Shown here: positions 19,383-29,008 of the stretch, in pieces
Position numbering within the stretch: the first letter of the stretch is position 1
How the letters are laid out: every line of letters starts with the position of its first letter
Assembly: GCA_009781175.1 (NCBI GenBank)
Contig: WQYQ01000014.1
Span: 1-64,000, forward strand
Direction of reading: 5' to 3'
Length of the DNA stretch: 64,000 nt
From: Betaproteobacteria bacterium
GTDB lineage: Bacteria > Pseudomonadota > Gammaproteobacteria > Burkholderiales > Rhodocyclaceae
Translations under genes and position numbers: made by a program
Notes under the pieces: model-generated
Seen by the model: the letters and a program-made list of their open reading frames with translations, nothing else
Told to the model about the DNA's origin: nothing
The model's database searches: none

Positions 19383-21293
19383 ATGCTGTATCCAATTCGT
19401 TTTGATGTCATCGTTGTCGGCGGCGGCCATGCCGGAACCGAAGCCGCATTGGCCGCGGCCAGAATGGGCTGCGCCACGTTATTGCTTACCCACAACATCG
19501 AAACCTTGGGGCAGATGAGTTGCAATCCCTCGATTGGCGGAATCGGTAAAGGGCACCTCGTCAAGGAAGTGGATGCGCTCGGCGGCGCGATGGCGGAGGC
19601 TGCCGATGAAGGGGGGATTCAATTTCGCATCCTCAACGCAAGCAAAGGTCCGGCCGTGCGCGCAACCCGCGCCCAGGCGGACCGCGTGCTGTACAAAGCC
19701 GCCATCCGTCGCCGCCTTGAAAATCAGCCGAATCTGAGTCTGTTTCAGCAGGCCGTGGACGACATTACGGTTGCGGGCGAGCGTGTGACAGGTGTGGTGA
19801 CACAGATCGGCCTGCGCTTTGAAGCGAAAACGGTTGTACTGACCGCCGGCACTTTTCTCGACGGCCTCGTTCATATTGGTTTGCAAAACTACGCCGCAGG
19901 GCGTGCGGGCGATCCCGCGGCAGTGAATCTTTCTCATTGTCTGCGTGAGTTGAAGCTGCCGGTTGGCCGCTTGAAAACCGGGACGCCGCCGCGTATCGAT
20001 GGCAGGACGATCGATTTCTCGCTCATGGAAGAGCAGCCTGGCGACGATCCAGCGCCCGTGTTCAGCTTCCTTGGCGATCCAGCGCAACATCCGAAGCAGT
20101 TGCCCTGCTGGATCACACGCACGAATGAACGGACGCACACAATCATCCGCGCCAATCTCGACCGTTCGCCGATGTACACCGGAGTCATTGAAGGCGTGGG
20201 ACCGCGTTACTGCCCGTCGATCGAAGACAAGATCCATCGTTTTGCCGATAAGGATGGACATAACGTGTTTCTCGAACCGGAAGGTTTGAACACGCACGAG
20301 TTCTATCCGAACGGAATTTCGACTTCCTTGCCGTTCGATGTCCAACTGCAAGTCGTCCATTCGATTCGCGGCATGGAGAACGCGCACATCCTGCGGCCTG
20401 GCTATGCCATCGAATACGATTACTTCGATCCGCGCAATTTAAAAGCGAGTTTCGAAACCAAATCGATTGCCGGGCTCTTCTTTGCCGGGCAGATCAACGG
20501 GACGACAGGCTATGAGGAAGCCGCGGCGCAAGGTCTGCTGGCCGGTGCGAATGCCGCTTTACAAGTGCAGGGCAGGGAAGTCTGGTGTCCCAGCCGTGGC
20601 GAAGCCTACCTCGGCGTGTTGGTCGACGATTTGATTACGCGGGGCGTTTCTGAGCCTTACCGGATGTTCACCTCGCGCGCCGAATACCGGCTTTCTCTGC
20701 GTGAAGACAATGCCGATCTGCGTTTGACCGAAACCGGGCGTGCGCTGGGTTTGGTGAATGATAGTCGCTGGGACGCATTCTGCCGCAAACGCGAAGCCGT
20801 CGAACGCGAAACCGCGCGTTTGCGCGCGACTTGGGCCGTACCGCACAAGTTGGCGGAAGGCGAGGCGGAGCGTGTATTGGGCGAGCCGCTTGCGCGTGAA
20901 ATGCGGTTTTTCGATCTGCTGCGCCGCCCAGGGGTTCGCTATGCAGACTTGATGAGTTTATCGGTGGCGCCGGCCGACCCGCTCGACGATCAACAGGCGA
21001 TCGAGCAGGTCGAGATTTCCGCCAAATACCAAGGCTATATCGACAGGCAGCAAGACGAAGTGACGCGCCTGGCCGCGCAGGAAAACCAGCGTTTGCCCGA
21101 AGATCTCGACTATCAACAGGTGCGCGGTCTTTCGATCGAGGTTCAGCAGCGCTTGAGCAAACACCGGCCCGAAACGCTTGGCCAGGCTAGCCGCATCCAG
21201 GGCATTACACCTGCGGCGATTTCAATGTTGATGATTCATTTGAAAAAATTGCAGCTCCAGAGCGGCAATGTTTCTTCAGCAATAAAACCATGA
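19383..21293 (+). CDS. mnmG: tRNA uridine-5-carboxymethylaminomethyl modification FAD enzyme MnmG
   Basis: MnmG is the FAD- and NADH-dependent partner of MnmE in U34 modification. The 636-aa protein has the dinucleotide-binding [23 protein letters not shown], the signature [37 protein letters not shown], and the C-terminal helical domain that contacts MnmE (the family's tRNA-binding helices). It is the first gene of mnmG-rsmG-parA-parB and overlaps rsmG by 4 bp. Confidence 0.98.
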   Translation: MLYPIRFDVIVVGGGHAGTEAALAAARMGCATLLLTHNIETLGQMSCNPSIGGIGKGHLVKEVDALGGAMAEAADEGGIQFRILNASKGPAVRATRAQADRVLYKAAIRRRLENQPNLSLFQQAVDDITVAGERVTGVVTQIGLRFEAKTVVLTAGTFLDGLVHIGLQNYAAGRAGDPAAVNLSHCLRELKLPVGRLKTGTPPRIDGRTIDFSLMEEQPGDDPAPVFSFLGDPAQHPKQLPCWITRTNERTHTIIRANLDRSPMYTGVIEGVGPRYCPSIEDKIHRFADKDGHNVFLEPEGLNTHEFYPNGISTSLPFDVQLQVVHSIRGMENAHILRPGYAIEYDYFDPRNLKASFETKSIAGLFFAGQINGTTGYEEAAAQGLLAGANAALQVQGREVWCPSRGEAYLGVLVDDLITRGVSEPYRMFTSRAEYRLSLREDNADLRLTETGRALGLVNDSRWDAFCRKREAVERETARLRATWAVPHKLAEGEAERVLGEPLAREMRFFDLLRRPGVRYADLMSLSVAPADPLDDQQAIEQVEISAKYQGYIDRQQDEVTRLAAQENQRLPEDLDYQQVRGLSIEVQQRLSKHRPETLGQASRIQGITPAAISMLMIHLKKLQLQSGNVSSAIKP

Positions 21294-21922
21294 GCGTACA
21301 GCCCGAAACCCTGCTCGATCAGGGTCTGGCCGAACTGAGGCTCGATTTGCCCGGCGCGGCGCGCGTGAAACTGCTTGCCTATGCGAAACTTATTTCCAAG
21401 TGGAACAAGGTATACAACCTGACGGCGGTGCGGGATGCGAATGCCATCGTCACCCAGCATCTGCTCGATTCCTTGACCGTTCTGCCATATATCAAGGCGG
21501 AAAGCATCGCGGACATCGGCGCGGGAGCGGGCTTGCCGGGGATCGTGTTGGCGATTGCGCGCCCGGACCTCGATGTGCATACGGTCGATACGGTGCAGAA
21601 AAAAGCGGTCTTCATGCGTCAGGCCGGGATCGAGCTAGGGCTTGCGAATCTCACCGCGCACCACACGCGGGTCGAAAGCTGGCAGCCGGAAAAAGCTTTT
21701 CCCCTCATCATTTCGCGCGCTTTTTCCGAAATGGCGGATTTCGTCCGGCTTACTCGGCATCTGCTCGCGCCGGGCGGACATTGGCTTGCCATGAAGGGCG
21801 TGTATCCTGATGCGGAAATTGCCCAGCTTCCCGCGGGCGTTCGGATGGCCGAAGCGATTCCCCTGCGTCTTCCCGGCGCGGAAGATACCCACCGACATTT
21901 AATCGTTCTTGAGTGCAACTGA
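21290..21922 (+). CDS. rsmG: 16S rRNA (guanine527-N7)-methyltransferase RsmG
   Basis: RsmG methylates G527 in the 530 loop of 16S rRNA; loss gives low-level streptomycin resistance in other bacteria. The 210-aa protein has [11 protein letters not shown]-like [17 protein letters not shown], AdoMet motif [21 protein letters not shown] and the later [12 protein letters not shown]. Its ATGA overlaps mnmG and its stop overlaps the parA ATG, so the four genes are probably one transcript. Confidence 0.97.
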   Translation: MSVQPETLLDQGLAELRLDLPGAARVKLLAYAKLISKWNKVYNLTAVRDANAIVTQHLLDSLTVLPYIKAESIADIGAGAGLPGIVLAIARPDLDVHTVDTVQKKAVFMRQAGIELGLANLTAHHTRVESWQPEKAFPLIISRAFSEMADFVRLTRHLLAPGGHWLAMKGVYPDAEIAQLPAGVRMAEAIPLRLPGAEDTHRHLIVLECN

Positions 21923-22692
21923 TGGCCCGAATCTTCGCAGTCGCAAACCAGAAAGGCGGCGTCGGTAAGACGACCACCGCCGTCAACCTCTCCGCGGCCC
22001 TTGCCGCGCATGGGCAACGTGTTCTGCTTGTCGATCTCGATCCACAAGGCAACGCCACGATGGGCTCGGGTATCGATAAACGGAATCTGCCGGTTTCGGT
22101 TTACCACCTGCTGCTCGGGCTCAGAGATCTGCCGGAAGTGCGCGCGTATTCGGAGTCGGGCGCTTACGCTGTACTGCCCGCGAATCGCGACCTGGCCGGC
22201 GCGGAAGTCGAACTCGTCGATCTGGAAAGGCGCGAGAACCGCTTGAAGGAAGCGTTGCGGGCGGTTGATGCGGAATATGATTTTGTCATCATCGATTGTC
22301 CGCCTTCGCTTTCAATGCTTACGCTCAACGGTTTATGCGCCGCGCATGGCGTCATCATTCCGATGCAGTGCGAATACTATGCGCTCGAAGGGCTTTCCGA
22401 CCTCGTTAATACGATCAAGCAAGTGCACGCCAAGCTCAATCGCGATCTCCGGGTGATCGGCCTGCTGCGCGTGATGTACGACCCGCGCAGCACGCTTGCG
22501 CAACAAGTCAGCGCGCAGCTTGAAGATCACTTCGGCGACAAGGTGTTCAAGGCCGTGATTCCGCGCAACATACGCCTCGCCGAAGCGCCGAGCCACGGCA
22601 TGCCCGGCGTGGTGTTCGATAAGAGCGCGCGCGGTTCGCAAGCCTATCTCGCCTTCGCCGAAGAGATGATCGAGCGAGCCAAAAATTTTTAG
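21922..22692 (+). CDS. parA: Chromosome-partitioning ATPase ParA
   Basis: ParA (Soj) is a Walker-type ATPase whose nucleoid-bound gradient moves ParB-parS complexes. The deviant Walker A motif reads ANQKGGVGKTTTAVNLSAALA from residue 8, followed by VLLVDLDPQGNATMG and FVIIDCPPSLSML. The 256-aa length is that of chromosomal ParA. I start at the ATG at 21922, three codons after the track start, because it overlaps the rsmG stop. Confidence 0.97.
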   Translation: MARIFAVANQKGGVGKTTTAVNLSAALAAHGQRVLLVDLDPQGNATMGSGIDKRNLPVSVYHLLLGLRDLPEVRAYSESGAYAVLPANRDLAGAEVELVDLERRENRLKEALRAVDAEYDFVIIDCPPSLSMLTLNGLCAAHGVIIPMQCEYYALEGLSDLVNTIKQVHAKLNRDLRVIGLLRVMYDPRSTLAQQVSAQLEDHFGDKVFKAVIPRNIRLAEAPSHGMPGVVFDKSARGSQAYLAFAEEMIERAKNF

Positions 22693-22715
22693 GCTAGTTC
22701 AGAGGATTTGAATTG

Positions 22716-23561
22716 ATGGTAAAGAAACCCAAGGGCCTCGGCCGCGGGCTCGAAGCGCTGCTGGGCGCCGACCCCGCAAGCGATGAAAAAGGGCGGCTCG
22801 ACACGCTTGCGCTCGATAAGCTGCGGCCGGGTAAATACCAGCCACGCACGCGCATGGATGTCGGCAGCCTGGAAGAGCTTGCCGCTTCGATTCGCGTCCA
22901 AGGGGTGATGTCGCCGATTCTCGTTCGGCCCGTGAATGACGGCGGCTACGAAATCATTGCAGGGGAACGCCGCTGGCGTGCGGCGCAGATTGCTGAGCTG
23001 GCGGAAGTTCCGGTTCTGATCCGCGATATTCCCGACGACGCGGCACTTGCGATGTCGCTGATCGAAAACATCCAGCGCGAAGATCTCAACCCGCTTGAAG
23101 AGGCGCTCGGCATTCAGCGCCTGATCGACGAATTCGGCATGACGCACCAGCAAGCCGCGGACGCGGTAGGGCGTTCACGGCCTGCGACATCGAATCTGCT
23201 GCGCCTCTTGAGCCTTTCCGAGCCGGTGCGGGAACTCCTGATGGCCGGCGATATCGAAATGGGCCATGCGCGCGCTGTTCTGGCCTTGCAGGGCGCGCAG
23301 CAGATCATGCTGGCGAATCAGGTCGTCGCAAAGCGCCTCTCGGTGCGCGAGACTGAAAAAGCGGTGCAGACCGCCTTGCGTCCGCCGGTTGAAAAAGCGC
23401 CTAAACCCGTCAACCGCGACGTTGCCCGCCTTGAGGAAGATCTTGCCGACAAAATTGGCGCGACAGTCAAAATCCAGGCCAACAAAAAAGGGGTCGGGAA
23501 ACTCGTCATCGCCTTTGGCAGTCTGGACCAACTTGATGGTATCTTGAGCCGGCTGAATTGA
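22716..23561 (+). CDS. parB: Chromosome-partitioning protein ParB
   Basis: ParB is the CTP-dependent clamp that loads at parS and spreads. The N-terminus [15 protein letters not shown] is a usual ParA-contacting peptide. The CTP-binding motif [12 protein letters not shown], the motif [17 protein letters not shown] and the helix-turn-helix [24 protein letters not shown] are all present; the C-terminal dimer domain ends GILSRLN. I use the ATG at 22716 rather than the TTG three bases earlier. Two parS sites lie 3.4 and 4.2 kb upstream. Confidence 0.97.
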   Translation: MVKKPKGLGRGLEALLGADPASDEKGRLDTLALDKLRPGKYQPRTRMDVGSLEELAASIRVQGVMSPILVRPVNDGGYEIIAGERRWRAAQIAELAEVPVLIRDIPDDAALAMSLIENIQREDLNPLEEALGIQRLIDEFGMTHQQAADAVGRSRPATSNLLRLLSLSEPVRELLMAGDIEMGHARAVLALQGAQQIMLANQVVAKRLSVRETEKAVQTALRPPVEKAPKPVNRDVARLEEDLADKIGATVKIQANKKGVGKLVIAFGSLDQLDGILSRLN

Positions 23562-23636
23562 TCCAAGCCGGCATGGTTGTCGCCGCATCAACCCTATCAG
23601 CAGGGCCACTCCACACCAAAGAAAGGAATTTTCGCC

Positions 23637-24245
23637 ATGAAGTTATATTACTCACCCGGTGCTTGCTCGCTTTCGCCGCATATCGCCTTGTGCGAAGCGG
23701 GTTTGTCTTTCGAAACGGTCATGGTTGACCTTAAAAACCGCAAATTGCCGGATGGCGCCGATTTCCAGGCTGTCAACCCGCTCGGTTATGTTCCCGTGCT
23801 TGAGCTTGACGATGGCACGCGTCTGCGCGAAGGCCCGGCCATCGTGCAATACATTGCCGACCAGGCGCCGCAAAGCAAACTGGCGCCCGCCAATGGGACG
23901 ATTGCCCGCTACCGCTTGCAGGAATGGCTGACCTTCATCGGCACGGAAATCCACAAAAGTTTTAGCCCCCTGTTCAGTCCCGCGACGCCCGAAGCGTATA
24001 AAACCATCGTCAAGGAGCGTCTGATTTCGCGCTTGCAGTGGGTCGATAGTCAGCTTGCCGGTAAAAGCTATCTGATGGGCGAGGACTTCAGCGTGGCCGA
24101 TTGCTATCTCTTCACCACCACGAATTGGCCCCGTCTGCTGAACATCGACATCAGCGCCCTGGCCAATCTGAATGCCTTCCGCGAGCGTGTTGCCGCACGC
24201 CCGGCGGTGCAGAGGGCTATGCAAGAGGAAGGGCTGCTCAAGTAA
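23637..24245 (+). CDS. gstA: Glutathione S-transferase
   Basis: The start MKLYYSPGACSLSPHIAL matches bacterial beta-class GSTs, where Cys10 forms a mixed disulfide with glutathione and Tyr5 or Ser11 assist. The thioredoxin-like N-terminal domain ends near residue 80 (LREGPAIVQYIAD), followed by the all-helical domain with SVADCYLFTTTNW. The 202-aa length fits. I chose the ATG at 23637 with GAAAGGA ahead of it over the longer track start. In other betaproteobacteria atpI commonly follows parB; here this gene and a dispersed repeat take that place. Physiological substrate unknown. Confidence 0.92.
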   Translation: MKLYYSPGACSLSPHIALCEAGLSFETVMVDLKNRKLPDGADFQAVNPLGYVPVLELDDGTRLREGPAIVQYIADQAPQSKLAPANGTIARYRLQEWLTFIGTEIHKSFSPLFSPATPEAYKTIVKERLISRLQWVDSQLAGKSYLMGEDFSVADCYLFTTTNWPRLLNIDISALANLNAFRERVAARPAVQRAMQEEGLLK

Positions 24246-24457
24246 GAACCTGCTCATAATCTTAATGCGAGGCTATAACGCCACGAGTTTGGGGCGTCTT
24301 CGCTGCCCAGGTTGTCTCGCTTGCGCTTAATCTATGGTCATTCTGCGCGGAGCGAAGCGCAGTCGCAGAATCCACTCTCGGAGGACAACTGGATTCTGCG
24401 ACTTCGCGCAGAATCACAACGCGGGGGCGGGAGGGTTTGGAACCTGTTCATAATCTT
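24246..24457. repeat. Dispersed palindromic repeat, copy 1
   Basis: The core is a long imperfect inverted repeat: ATTCTGCGCG...AGTCGCAGAATCCA (24340-24374) and its complement TGGATTCTGCGACTTCGCGC (24390-24414), with a 10-base insertion in one arm. It is bounded by direct repeats GAACCTGCTCATAATCTT (24246) and GGAACCTGTTCATAATCTT (24439). The second copy is at 40203-40380. No coding capacity. It occupies the gap after the GST gene where parB-side synteny ends. Confidence 0.8.
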
Positions 24458-24501
24458 GCCACGAGCGTGGCAACTGAGAGCGAGCATCTAACGGCAAGCG
24501 T

Positions 24502-25818
24502 TCAAAGTGGAAAGACAATCCGGACTTGCAAACCGCCCGCGGCACGGTTGGCGAGATGAATAGTCGCTGCGTGCCGTTCGGCAATCCGTTTCACGATCGC
24601 GAGCCCCAGCCCGCTGCCGGGCTGGTCCGCTCCGGCGGCACGGTGGAAACGCTCGAATACTTTCTTATGCAGCGCTTCCGGAATGCCGGGGCCTGTATCT
24701 TCCACACGCAGTTCGATCCCTGCCGCTGTCGCAAGCACCGAAACATCGATACGCCCGCCTGAAGGGGTGTAACGCACCGCATTATCGACAAGATTATTCA
24801 GCAGCATTCGCAGCTCATCGCTATTGCCGGGCGTTTGCCCGGATGCCGCTTCGGTGATGCCTAAATCAATTTCTTTTGCATCGGCCTGGGCCGAGTGATT
24901 GGCGACGACTTCGCGTGCCAGCGCAGCGAGCGCGACAGGCTCCATCGCCTGCGTGTTCTCGGGTTCCAGGCGTGCCAGCGCGAGCAATTGTTCGACGAGA
25001 CGCGTCGCGCGGATCGCGCTTTCCTGTACGTTTTGAATCGCCGCCTGGCGTTCGGTCTTGTTGTTGCTGCGTTCGGCAAGCTGTGCGTAAAGCCGCACCG
25101 CGGCAATCGGCGTGCGCAACTCATGCGCCGCGTCGGCAACGAATTCGCGCTGCGCGCCAAGCAGATTGTCGATACGCGCAAGTAAATGGTTCAGTGTGTC
25201 GACGAGCGGCGTCAGTTCCGGCGGTAGCGTTTGGGTTGGGAGCGGTTCGAGCGAGAGCGCATCGCGCTGAAGCAATTCGCGGCGCAGGGCTGAAAGCGGC
25301 GAAAGCGCATACCCGATCAAGCGCCAGCTCATCAGGCTCAAGAACACCGTGAGCAGCGCCAGGATGATCAGCAGAGGCAGAGAAATATCGCGCAGAAGCC
25401 AAAACCGCGCGCCCTGTTCGCGCGCGACCAGAATGATCAGCCCGTCGTTGTTTTGAGCATGTCCATGCCAGACGCGGCCGCCGTACTGAAAATCGTAATT
25501 GCCCATTTTGTTTGGTTTGGGCACGGGCGGCGAATGACTGGCATAGGCGAGGCTGCCATCGGCTTCCCAGACCTGGCTCAAGAAATCGCCAGGGTCTTCC
25601 TTATTCGAACTGCTTGCATCGTCCGAATCATCATCAATGCCGTGACGCGCGATGGCATTCGCGATCTGGGTCAGCTCCAGCTCGCGCAGCGCATTGAAAG
25701 AGCGCAACATCAAACTGTAGGCCAAGCCCGAGGCCGCCACGGCGAGCAGCAGCAGGATGCCGATCTGCCAACCGACAAGCAGGCGTCTGATCGAGAACCC
25801 AGGTTCTGAAGGCTTCAC
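24502..25818 (-). CDS. Two-component sensor histidine kinase
   Basis: The kinase senses an envelope signal and phosphorylates the adjacent regulator. The 438-aa protein has an N-terminal transmembrane helix (WQIGILLLLAVAASGLAYSL), a periplasmic domain of about 120 residues, a second membrane segment (LPLLIILALLTVFLSLMSW), a HAMP-like linker, the H box FVADAAHELRTPIAAVRL, N box LRMLLNNLVDNAVRYTPSGG and G boxes VEDTGPGIP and GSGLGLAIV. It belongs to the QseC/TctE-type group by layout. It overlaps its response regulator by 4 bp. Signal unknown. Confidence 0.93.
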   Translation of the reverse strand: MKPSEPGFSIRRLLVGWQIGILLLLAVAASGLAYSLMLRSFNALRELELTQIANAIARHGIDDDSDDASSSNKEDPGDFLSQVWEADGSLAYASHSPPVPKPNKMGNYDFQYGGRVWHGHAQNNDGLIILVAREQGARFWLLRDISLPLLIILALLTVFLSLMSWRLIGYALSPLSALRRELLQRDALSLEPLPTQTLPPELTPLVDTLNHLLARIDNLLGAQREFVADAAHELRTPIAAVRLYAQLAERSNNKTERQAAIQNVQESAIRATRLVEQLLALARLEPENTQAMEPVALAALAREVVANHSAQADAKEIDLGITEAASGQTPGNSDELRMLLNNLVDNAVRYTPSGGRIDVSVLATAAGIELRVEDTGPGIPEALHKKVFERFHRAAGADQPGSGLGLAIVKRIAERHAATIHLANRAAGGLQVRIVFPL

Positions 25819-26471
25819 GGAACAACCTTATAACCCACGCCGCGCACATTGCGGATGCGCTCCGGGCCGAGCTTGCGGCGCAGGTTGTGCAGATGGACTT
25901 CGAGCGCGTTTGACGCCGGTTCTTCTCCCCAGCCGAAAAGACGCTCCTCAAGCGCCTCGCGCGAAAGCACGGCTCCGGGCTTCGCGATCAAAATTTCGAG
26001 CAAAGCCAGTTCGCGCGCCGATAGCGGAACCGTTTCGCCCGCAAGGCGCACTTCGCGTTTTTCCGGGTCCAGCGTCAGTTCGCCGCATTGCATCAGGCTC
26101 TGCGCCCGGCCTGCATTGCGGCGCATCAGGGCCCGGATGCGCGCAATCAATTCATCCAGATCGAAAGGCTTGGTCAAATAATCGTCCGCTCCGGCATTCA
26201 GCCCGGCAATGCGGTCGGATACCGCATCGCGCGCGGTGACAACGATGACCGGCAGCGCGTTTTCACGTTTGCGCAAAGCATGCAGGACTTCCATTCCATC
26301 GCGCCGCGGCAGGCCCAGATCGAGCACGCAGGCCGCGTATTGATTCGCTTCGAGTGCGAGTTCGGCCGCATGGCCGTCGCGCACCCAATCGACCGTGAAG
26401 CCCGCGCCCATAAGCCCCTTGCGCACCGCATCGCCGACCATCGGATCGTCTTCAACAAGCAGTACCCGCAT
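25815..26471 (-). CDS. OmpR-family response regulator
   Basis: A 218-aa DNA-binding regulator. Its receiver domain has the acidic pocket VEDDP, the phosphoacceptor in CVLDLGLPRRDGM (Asp at about 51), VTARDA and YLTKPFD with the invariant Lys. The C-terminal winged helix carries LSARELALLEILIAKPGAVLSR and EVHLHNLRRKLG. It precedes and overlaps the kinase gene. The family is QseB/TctD-like; targets are not visible from the window, though the small secreted protein gene upstream is a possible neighbour target. Confidence 0.94.
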   Translation of the reverse strand: MRVLLVEDDPMVGDAVRKGLMGAGFTVDWVRDGHAAELALEANQYAACVLDLGLPRRDGMEVLHALRKRENALPVIVVTARDAVSDRIAGLNAGADDYLTKPFDLDELIARIRALMRRNAGRAQSLMQCGELTLDPEKREVRLAGETVPLSARELALLEILIAKPGAVLSREALEERLFGWGEEPASNALEVHLHNLRRKLGPERIRNVRGVGYKVVP

Positions 26472-26532
26472 AGCTTCCTCCGTCTGGCGGCTAGATTAGC
26501 TATACAAAGGCCACTCTTACCTGCGCTTGAAC

Positions 26533-26558
26533 AAAAAAAAGCCCCGGAATTCCGGGGC
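26533..26558 (-). terminator. Intrinsic terminator of the small secreted protein gene
   Basis: On the minus strand the perfect hairpin GCCCCGGAATTCCGGGGC is followed by eight T residues. It separates the 26582-26836 gene from the two-component operon. Confidence 0.9.
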
Positions 26559-26581
26559 GACTGCGGCAATGCGTATCAACT

Positions 26582-26836
26582 TTACTGGGCGGGCGATTGT
26601 GTGGCAGCCGGAGCGGTTTTTGCCTTCTTGTGGTGACGCGCTTTTTTCTTGAGGTTCTTGGTCGCGGCGGGCTTGGAAGTTTCACTCGCGGAAGCGGCTG
26701 GGGTTTTCTCGGCGGCTGAGGTGGCCGGGGTGGCCGGGGTGGCCGGGGTGGCCGGGGTGGCGGTTGCGGCTGCATCAGCGGCGAAAACACCGGCGGCAAA
26801 AGTCATTGCGAACAAGGCAGCAAGCAGTTTTTTCAT
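26582..26836 (-). CDS. Small secreted Ala/Pro/Thr- and Lys-rich protein
   Basis: The 84-aa protein has a Sec signal peptide (MKKLLAALFAMTFAAGVFAADA), then a TPATPATPATPAT run, then a basic end containing KNLKKKARHHKKAK. The repeat is encoded by a 9-bp tandem DNA repeat, so its copy number can vary between strains. The track's longer ORF starts far upstream; the ATG at 26836 with the signal peptide is the sensible start. It has its own terminator. No family recognised; the composition resembles acid-shock or envelope-associated small proteins, but this is only resemblance. Confidence 0.8.
   Translation of the reverse strand: MKKLLAALFAMTFAAGVFAADAAATATPATPATPATPATSAAEKTPAASASETSKPAATKNLKKKARHHKKAKTAPAATQSPAQ
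26721..26760 (-). repeat. 9-bp tandem repeat, about 4.4 copies
   Basis: The plus-strand unit GTGGCCGGG repeats head to tail within the small secreted protein gene and encodes Ala-Thr-Pro per unit. Being a multiple of three, changes in copy number keep the frame. Confidence 0.9.
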
Positions 26837-27237
26837 GATTCTCTCCGTTTCGAATTTGAAGCCTGAGTGGATAAGGCGAGGGCATGGTGCTGCACGCAGG
26901 ATTAAAAAGCCCTTAAGCTCGCGCGGCCGAAAAGAAACAAAAAGTGTACAAACGATAAAAGGGCGGCCAGAATCGCGCACCCGCCGACAAAAATAACAAT
27001 TCGATACCGGATAACGGGCATCGAAACAAGGCGCCGAGAATCGGGTGGAACTGGGCGCTGCACCTGCGCTTCGCATGTCAATGAGCAGGCGCTTGGCTAT
27101 CTGCTTATTGTCTGTTTTTCGCAATCCTGCGCTGGAGTGTGCATTTTCTCTTCCTTCTTTGTTGAGGGAAGCGGTTAGCTTGCGCCAGCGCGAGTATGTC
27201 AACCAAAGAAGTATCTGATTTTTCAGGGAGAAATCGA
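26837..27237. other. Divergent intergenic region, about 400 bp
   Basis: This gap lies between the minus-strand secreted-protein gene and the plus-strand lipoprotein operon and must hold both promoters. I see no conserved RNA, repeat or operator in it. A clear Shine-Dalgarno (GGGAG) precedes the GTG of the CsgG-like gene. Confidence 0.5.
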
Positions 27238-27921
27238 GTGAAACAAGTTTCAACCGTGGTGTTTGCCGGCGCGGCCGCGCTGGCCTTGGGTCTCTTGAGC
27301 GGCTGTGCGACCGAATCGTCGCAGGCGCTGGCGGTGCAGCAGGTGGCGTCGGCGGGCCAGGTGTATAACGGCGTGCGCACGCCGATCGCGGTGGGTAAGT
27401 TCGACAACCGTTCGGCCTACATGCGGGGCGTTTTCTCGGATGGCGTGGATCGTCTTGGCGGCCAGGCCAAAACGATTCTGATCACGCATTTGCAGCAGAC
27501 CAACCGTTTCAACGTGCTCGATCGCGACAATATGGCCGAGATCAAGCAGGAGGCGGCGATCAAGAACGCCACGCAGAAACTCAAAGGCGCCGATTTCGTC
27601 ATCACGGGCGATGTGACGGAGTTCGGCCGCAAGGAGACGGGCGACCGGCAGTTGTTCGGCATCCTGGGGCGCGGCAAGGAGCAGGTTGCCTACGCCAAGG
27701 TTGCGCTGAATATCGTCAATATCTCGACCTCGGAAGTGGTGTACTCGGTCGGCGGCGCGGGTGAATACAAGCTCTCGAACCGCGAGGTGATCGGTTTTGG
27801 CGGCACGGCCAGCTATGACTCGACGCTCAATGGCAAGGTGCTCGATCTGGCGATGCGCGAAGCGGTGGACAAGCTGGTCAGCGCAATCGACAGCGGCGCG
27901 TGGAAGCCGAACGCGCAGTAA
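27238..27921 (+). CDS. CsgG/HfaB-family lipoprotein
   Basis: The 227-aa protein has a lipoprotein signal (LALGLLSGC) and the CsgG-like fold region, VGKFDNRS...GGQAKTILITHLQQTNRFNVLDRDNM, then ADFVITGDVTEFGRK. CsgG forms the outer-membrane curli secretion channel, but this shorter relative travels with DUF4810 and GNA1162 lipoproteins and no curli genes are present, so a secretion channel is only one option. I chose the GTG at 27238 because it starts a proper signal peptide and follows GGGAG. First gene of a three-gene lipoprotein operon. Confidence 0.88.
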   Translation: MKQVSTVVFAGAAALALGLLSGCATESSQALAVQQVASAGQVYNGVRTPIAVGKFDNRSAYMRGVFSDGVDRLGGQAKTILITHLQQTNRFNVLDRDNMAEIKQEAAIKNATQKLKGADFVITGDVTEFGRKETGDRQLFGILGRGKEQVAYAKVALNIVNISTSEVVYSVGGAGEYKLSNREVIGFGGTASYDSTLNGKVLDLAMREAVDKLVSAIDSGAWKPNAQ

Positions 27922-27952
27922 AGCGGCAATCAGAAAAGGGACAACAACAGGT

Positions 27953-28318
27953 ATGAGCAAGTCGTTTGCAAGCTGGCGCATGGTGGCCGGCGTGGCCGTC
28001 GGGTGCGCGGTCCTGGCGGGGTGCGCGAGTCAGAAGCCGTTGTATCAGTGGGAAGACTATCAGGCGCAGGTGCACGAATACTTCAAGGGTGAAGCGAAGG
28101 AAGAGCAGGTCGCTGAACTGGAGAAAGGCTTGGAAAATATCAAGGCCAAAAACGGCGCAACGCCGCCGGGCTACCACGCCCATTTGGGGATGTTGTATTC
28201 GACGCTTGGCAAGGATGACCATATGGTCCAGGAATTCCAGACCGAGAAAGAACTGTTTCCGGAATCGGCCACGTATATCGACTTCCTGATGAAGAACGTG
28301 AAAAGGGAGGCCAACTGA
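27953..28318 (+). CDS. DUF4810 lipoprotein
   Basis: The 121-aa protein has a lipobox VLAGCASQ after a short signal, then QKPLYQWEDYQAQVHEYFKG, the start of the DUF4810 domain, and a tetratricopeptide-like helical pair (HLGMLYSTLGKDDHMVQEFQ). Function unknown. Its stop overlaps the ATG of the next gene. The family is always or nearly always between a CsgG-like and a GNA1162-like gene, so the three products probably form an outer-membrane complex (inference). Confidence 0.9.
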   Translation: MSKSFASWRMVAGVAVGCAVLAGCASQKPLYQWEDYQAQVHEYFKGEAKEEQVAELEKGLENIKAKNGATPPGYHAHLGMLYSTLGKDDHMVQEFQTEKELFPESATYIDFLMKNVKREAN

Positions 28319-28986
28319 TGATCCCGCGTTTCTTGAAACTGTTTGCCGTCGCCGCTCTGCTGGCCCTGATGGTGGGCTGTGCCGGAACCACCAGGAATAT
28401 CGATTATTCGGCTTTCAAAGCGAGCAAGCCGCGCTCGATCGTGGTGCTGCCGCCCCTGAACCAATCGCCGGAGGTGGATGCGACCTACGGCATGTACTCG
28501 CAGGTGACGATGCCGCTCGCGGAAGCGGGCTATTACGTGTTCCCGGTCGCGCTCGTCGATGAAACCTTCCGCCAGAACGGCCTGACGGTGGCGGGCGACA
28601 TTCACGGTGTGCCGGCGGCCAAGCTGCGCGAAATCTTCGGCGCCGACGCCGCGCTGTATATCGACATCACCGAGTACGGCACCAAGTACATCGTGATCAG
28701 CAGCAACACGGTCGTGACCGCGAGTGCCAAGCTTGTCGATCTGAGGAGCGGAGAAACGCTGTGGACCGGCCAGGCCACCGCGTCGAGCAACGAGGGCAAC
28801 AATAACAGCGGCGGCGGCGTCATCGGCATGCTGGTGACGGCGGTGGTCAAGCAGATCATCAACACCGCGACCGATGCCGGTTATACGGTGGCGGGAGTCA
28901 CCAGTGCGCGCCTGCTGTCGGCGGGGTATTCGAATAAGGGCGGCATCCTGTACGGTCCGCGTTCGCCGAAATACGGCACGGACTGA
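28318..28986 (+). CDS. GNA1162-family (DUF799) lipoprotein
   Basis: A 222-aa lipoprotein with signal LLALMVGCAGTT and the conserved block PRSIVVLPPLNQSPEVDATYG, TMPLAEAGYYVFPVALVDE and LREIFGADAALYIDITEYG. It resembles neisserial genome-derived antigen 1162, an outer-membrane lipoprotein whose fold is related to TolB N-terminal-type domains. Last gene of the operon, 1-bp overlap with DUF4810, followed by a strong terminator. Start ATG follows AAAAGGGAGG in the previous gene. Confidence 0.9.
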   Translation: MIPRFLKLFAVAALLALMVGCAGTTRNIDYSAFKASKPRSIVVLPPLNQSPEVDATYGMYSQVTMPLAEAGYYVFPVALVDETFRQNGLTVAGDIHGVPAAKLREIFGADAALYIDITEYGTKYIVISSNTVVTASAKLVDLRSGETLWTGQATASSNEGNNNSGGGVIGMLVTAVVKQIINTATDAGYTVAGVTSARLLSAGYSNKGGILYGPRSPKYGTD

Positions 28987-29008
28987 GTACCGTAAGCGCT
29001 GTATGCAC

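Noticed and set aside
24456-24473. TTGCCACG/CGTGGCAA hairpin as a terminator of the kinase gene
   Set aside because: There is no T run on the minus strand after it, and it abuts the dispersed repeat.
26721-26760. Short tandem repeat considered as a CRISPR array
   Set aside because: The unit is 9 bp, without spacers, and lies in a coding frame.
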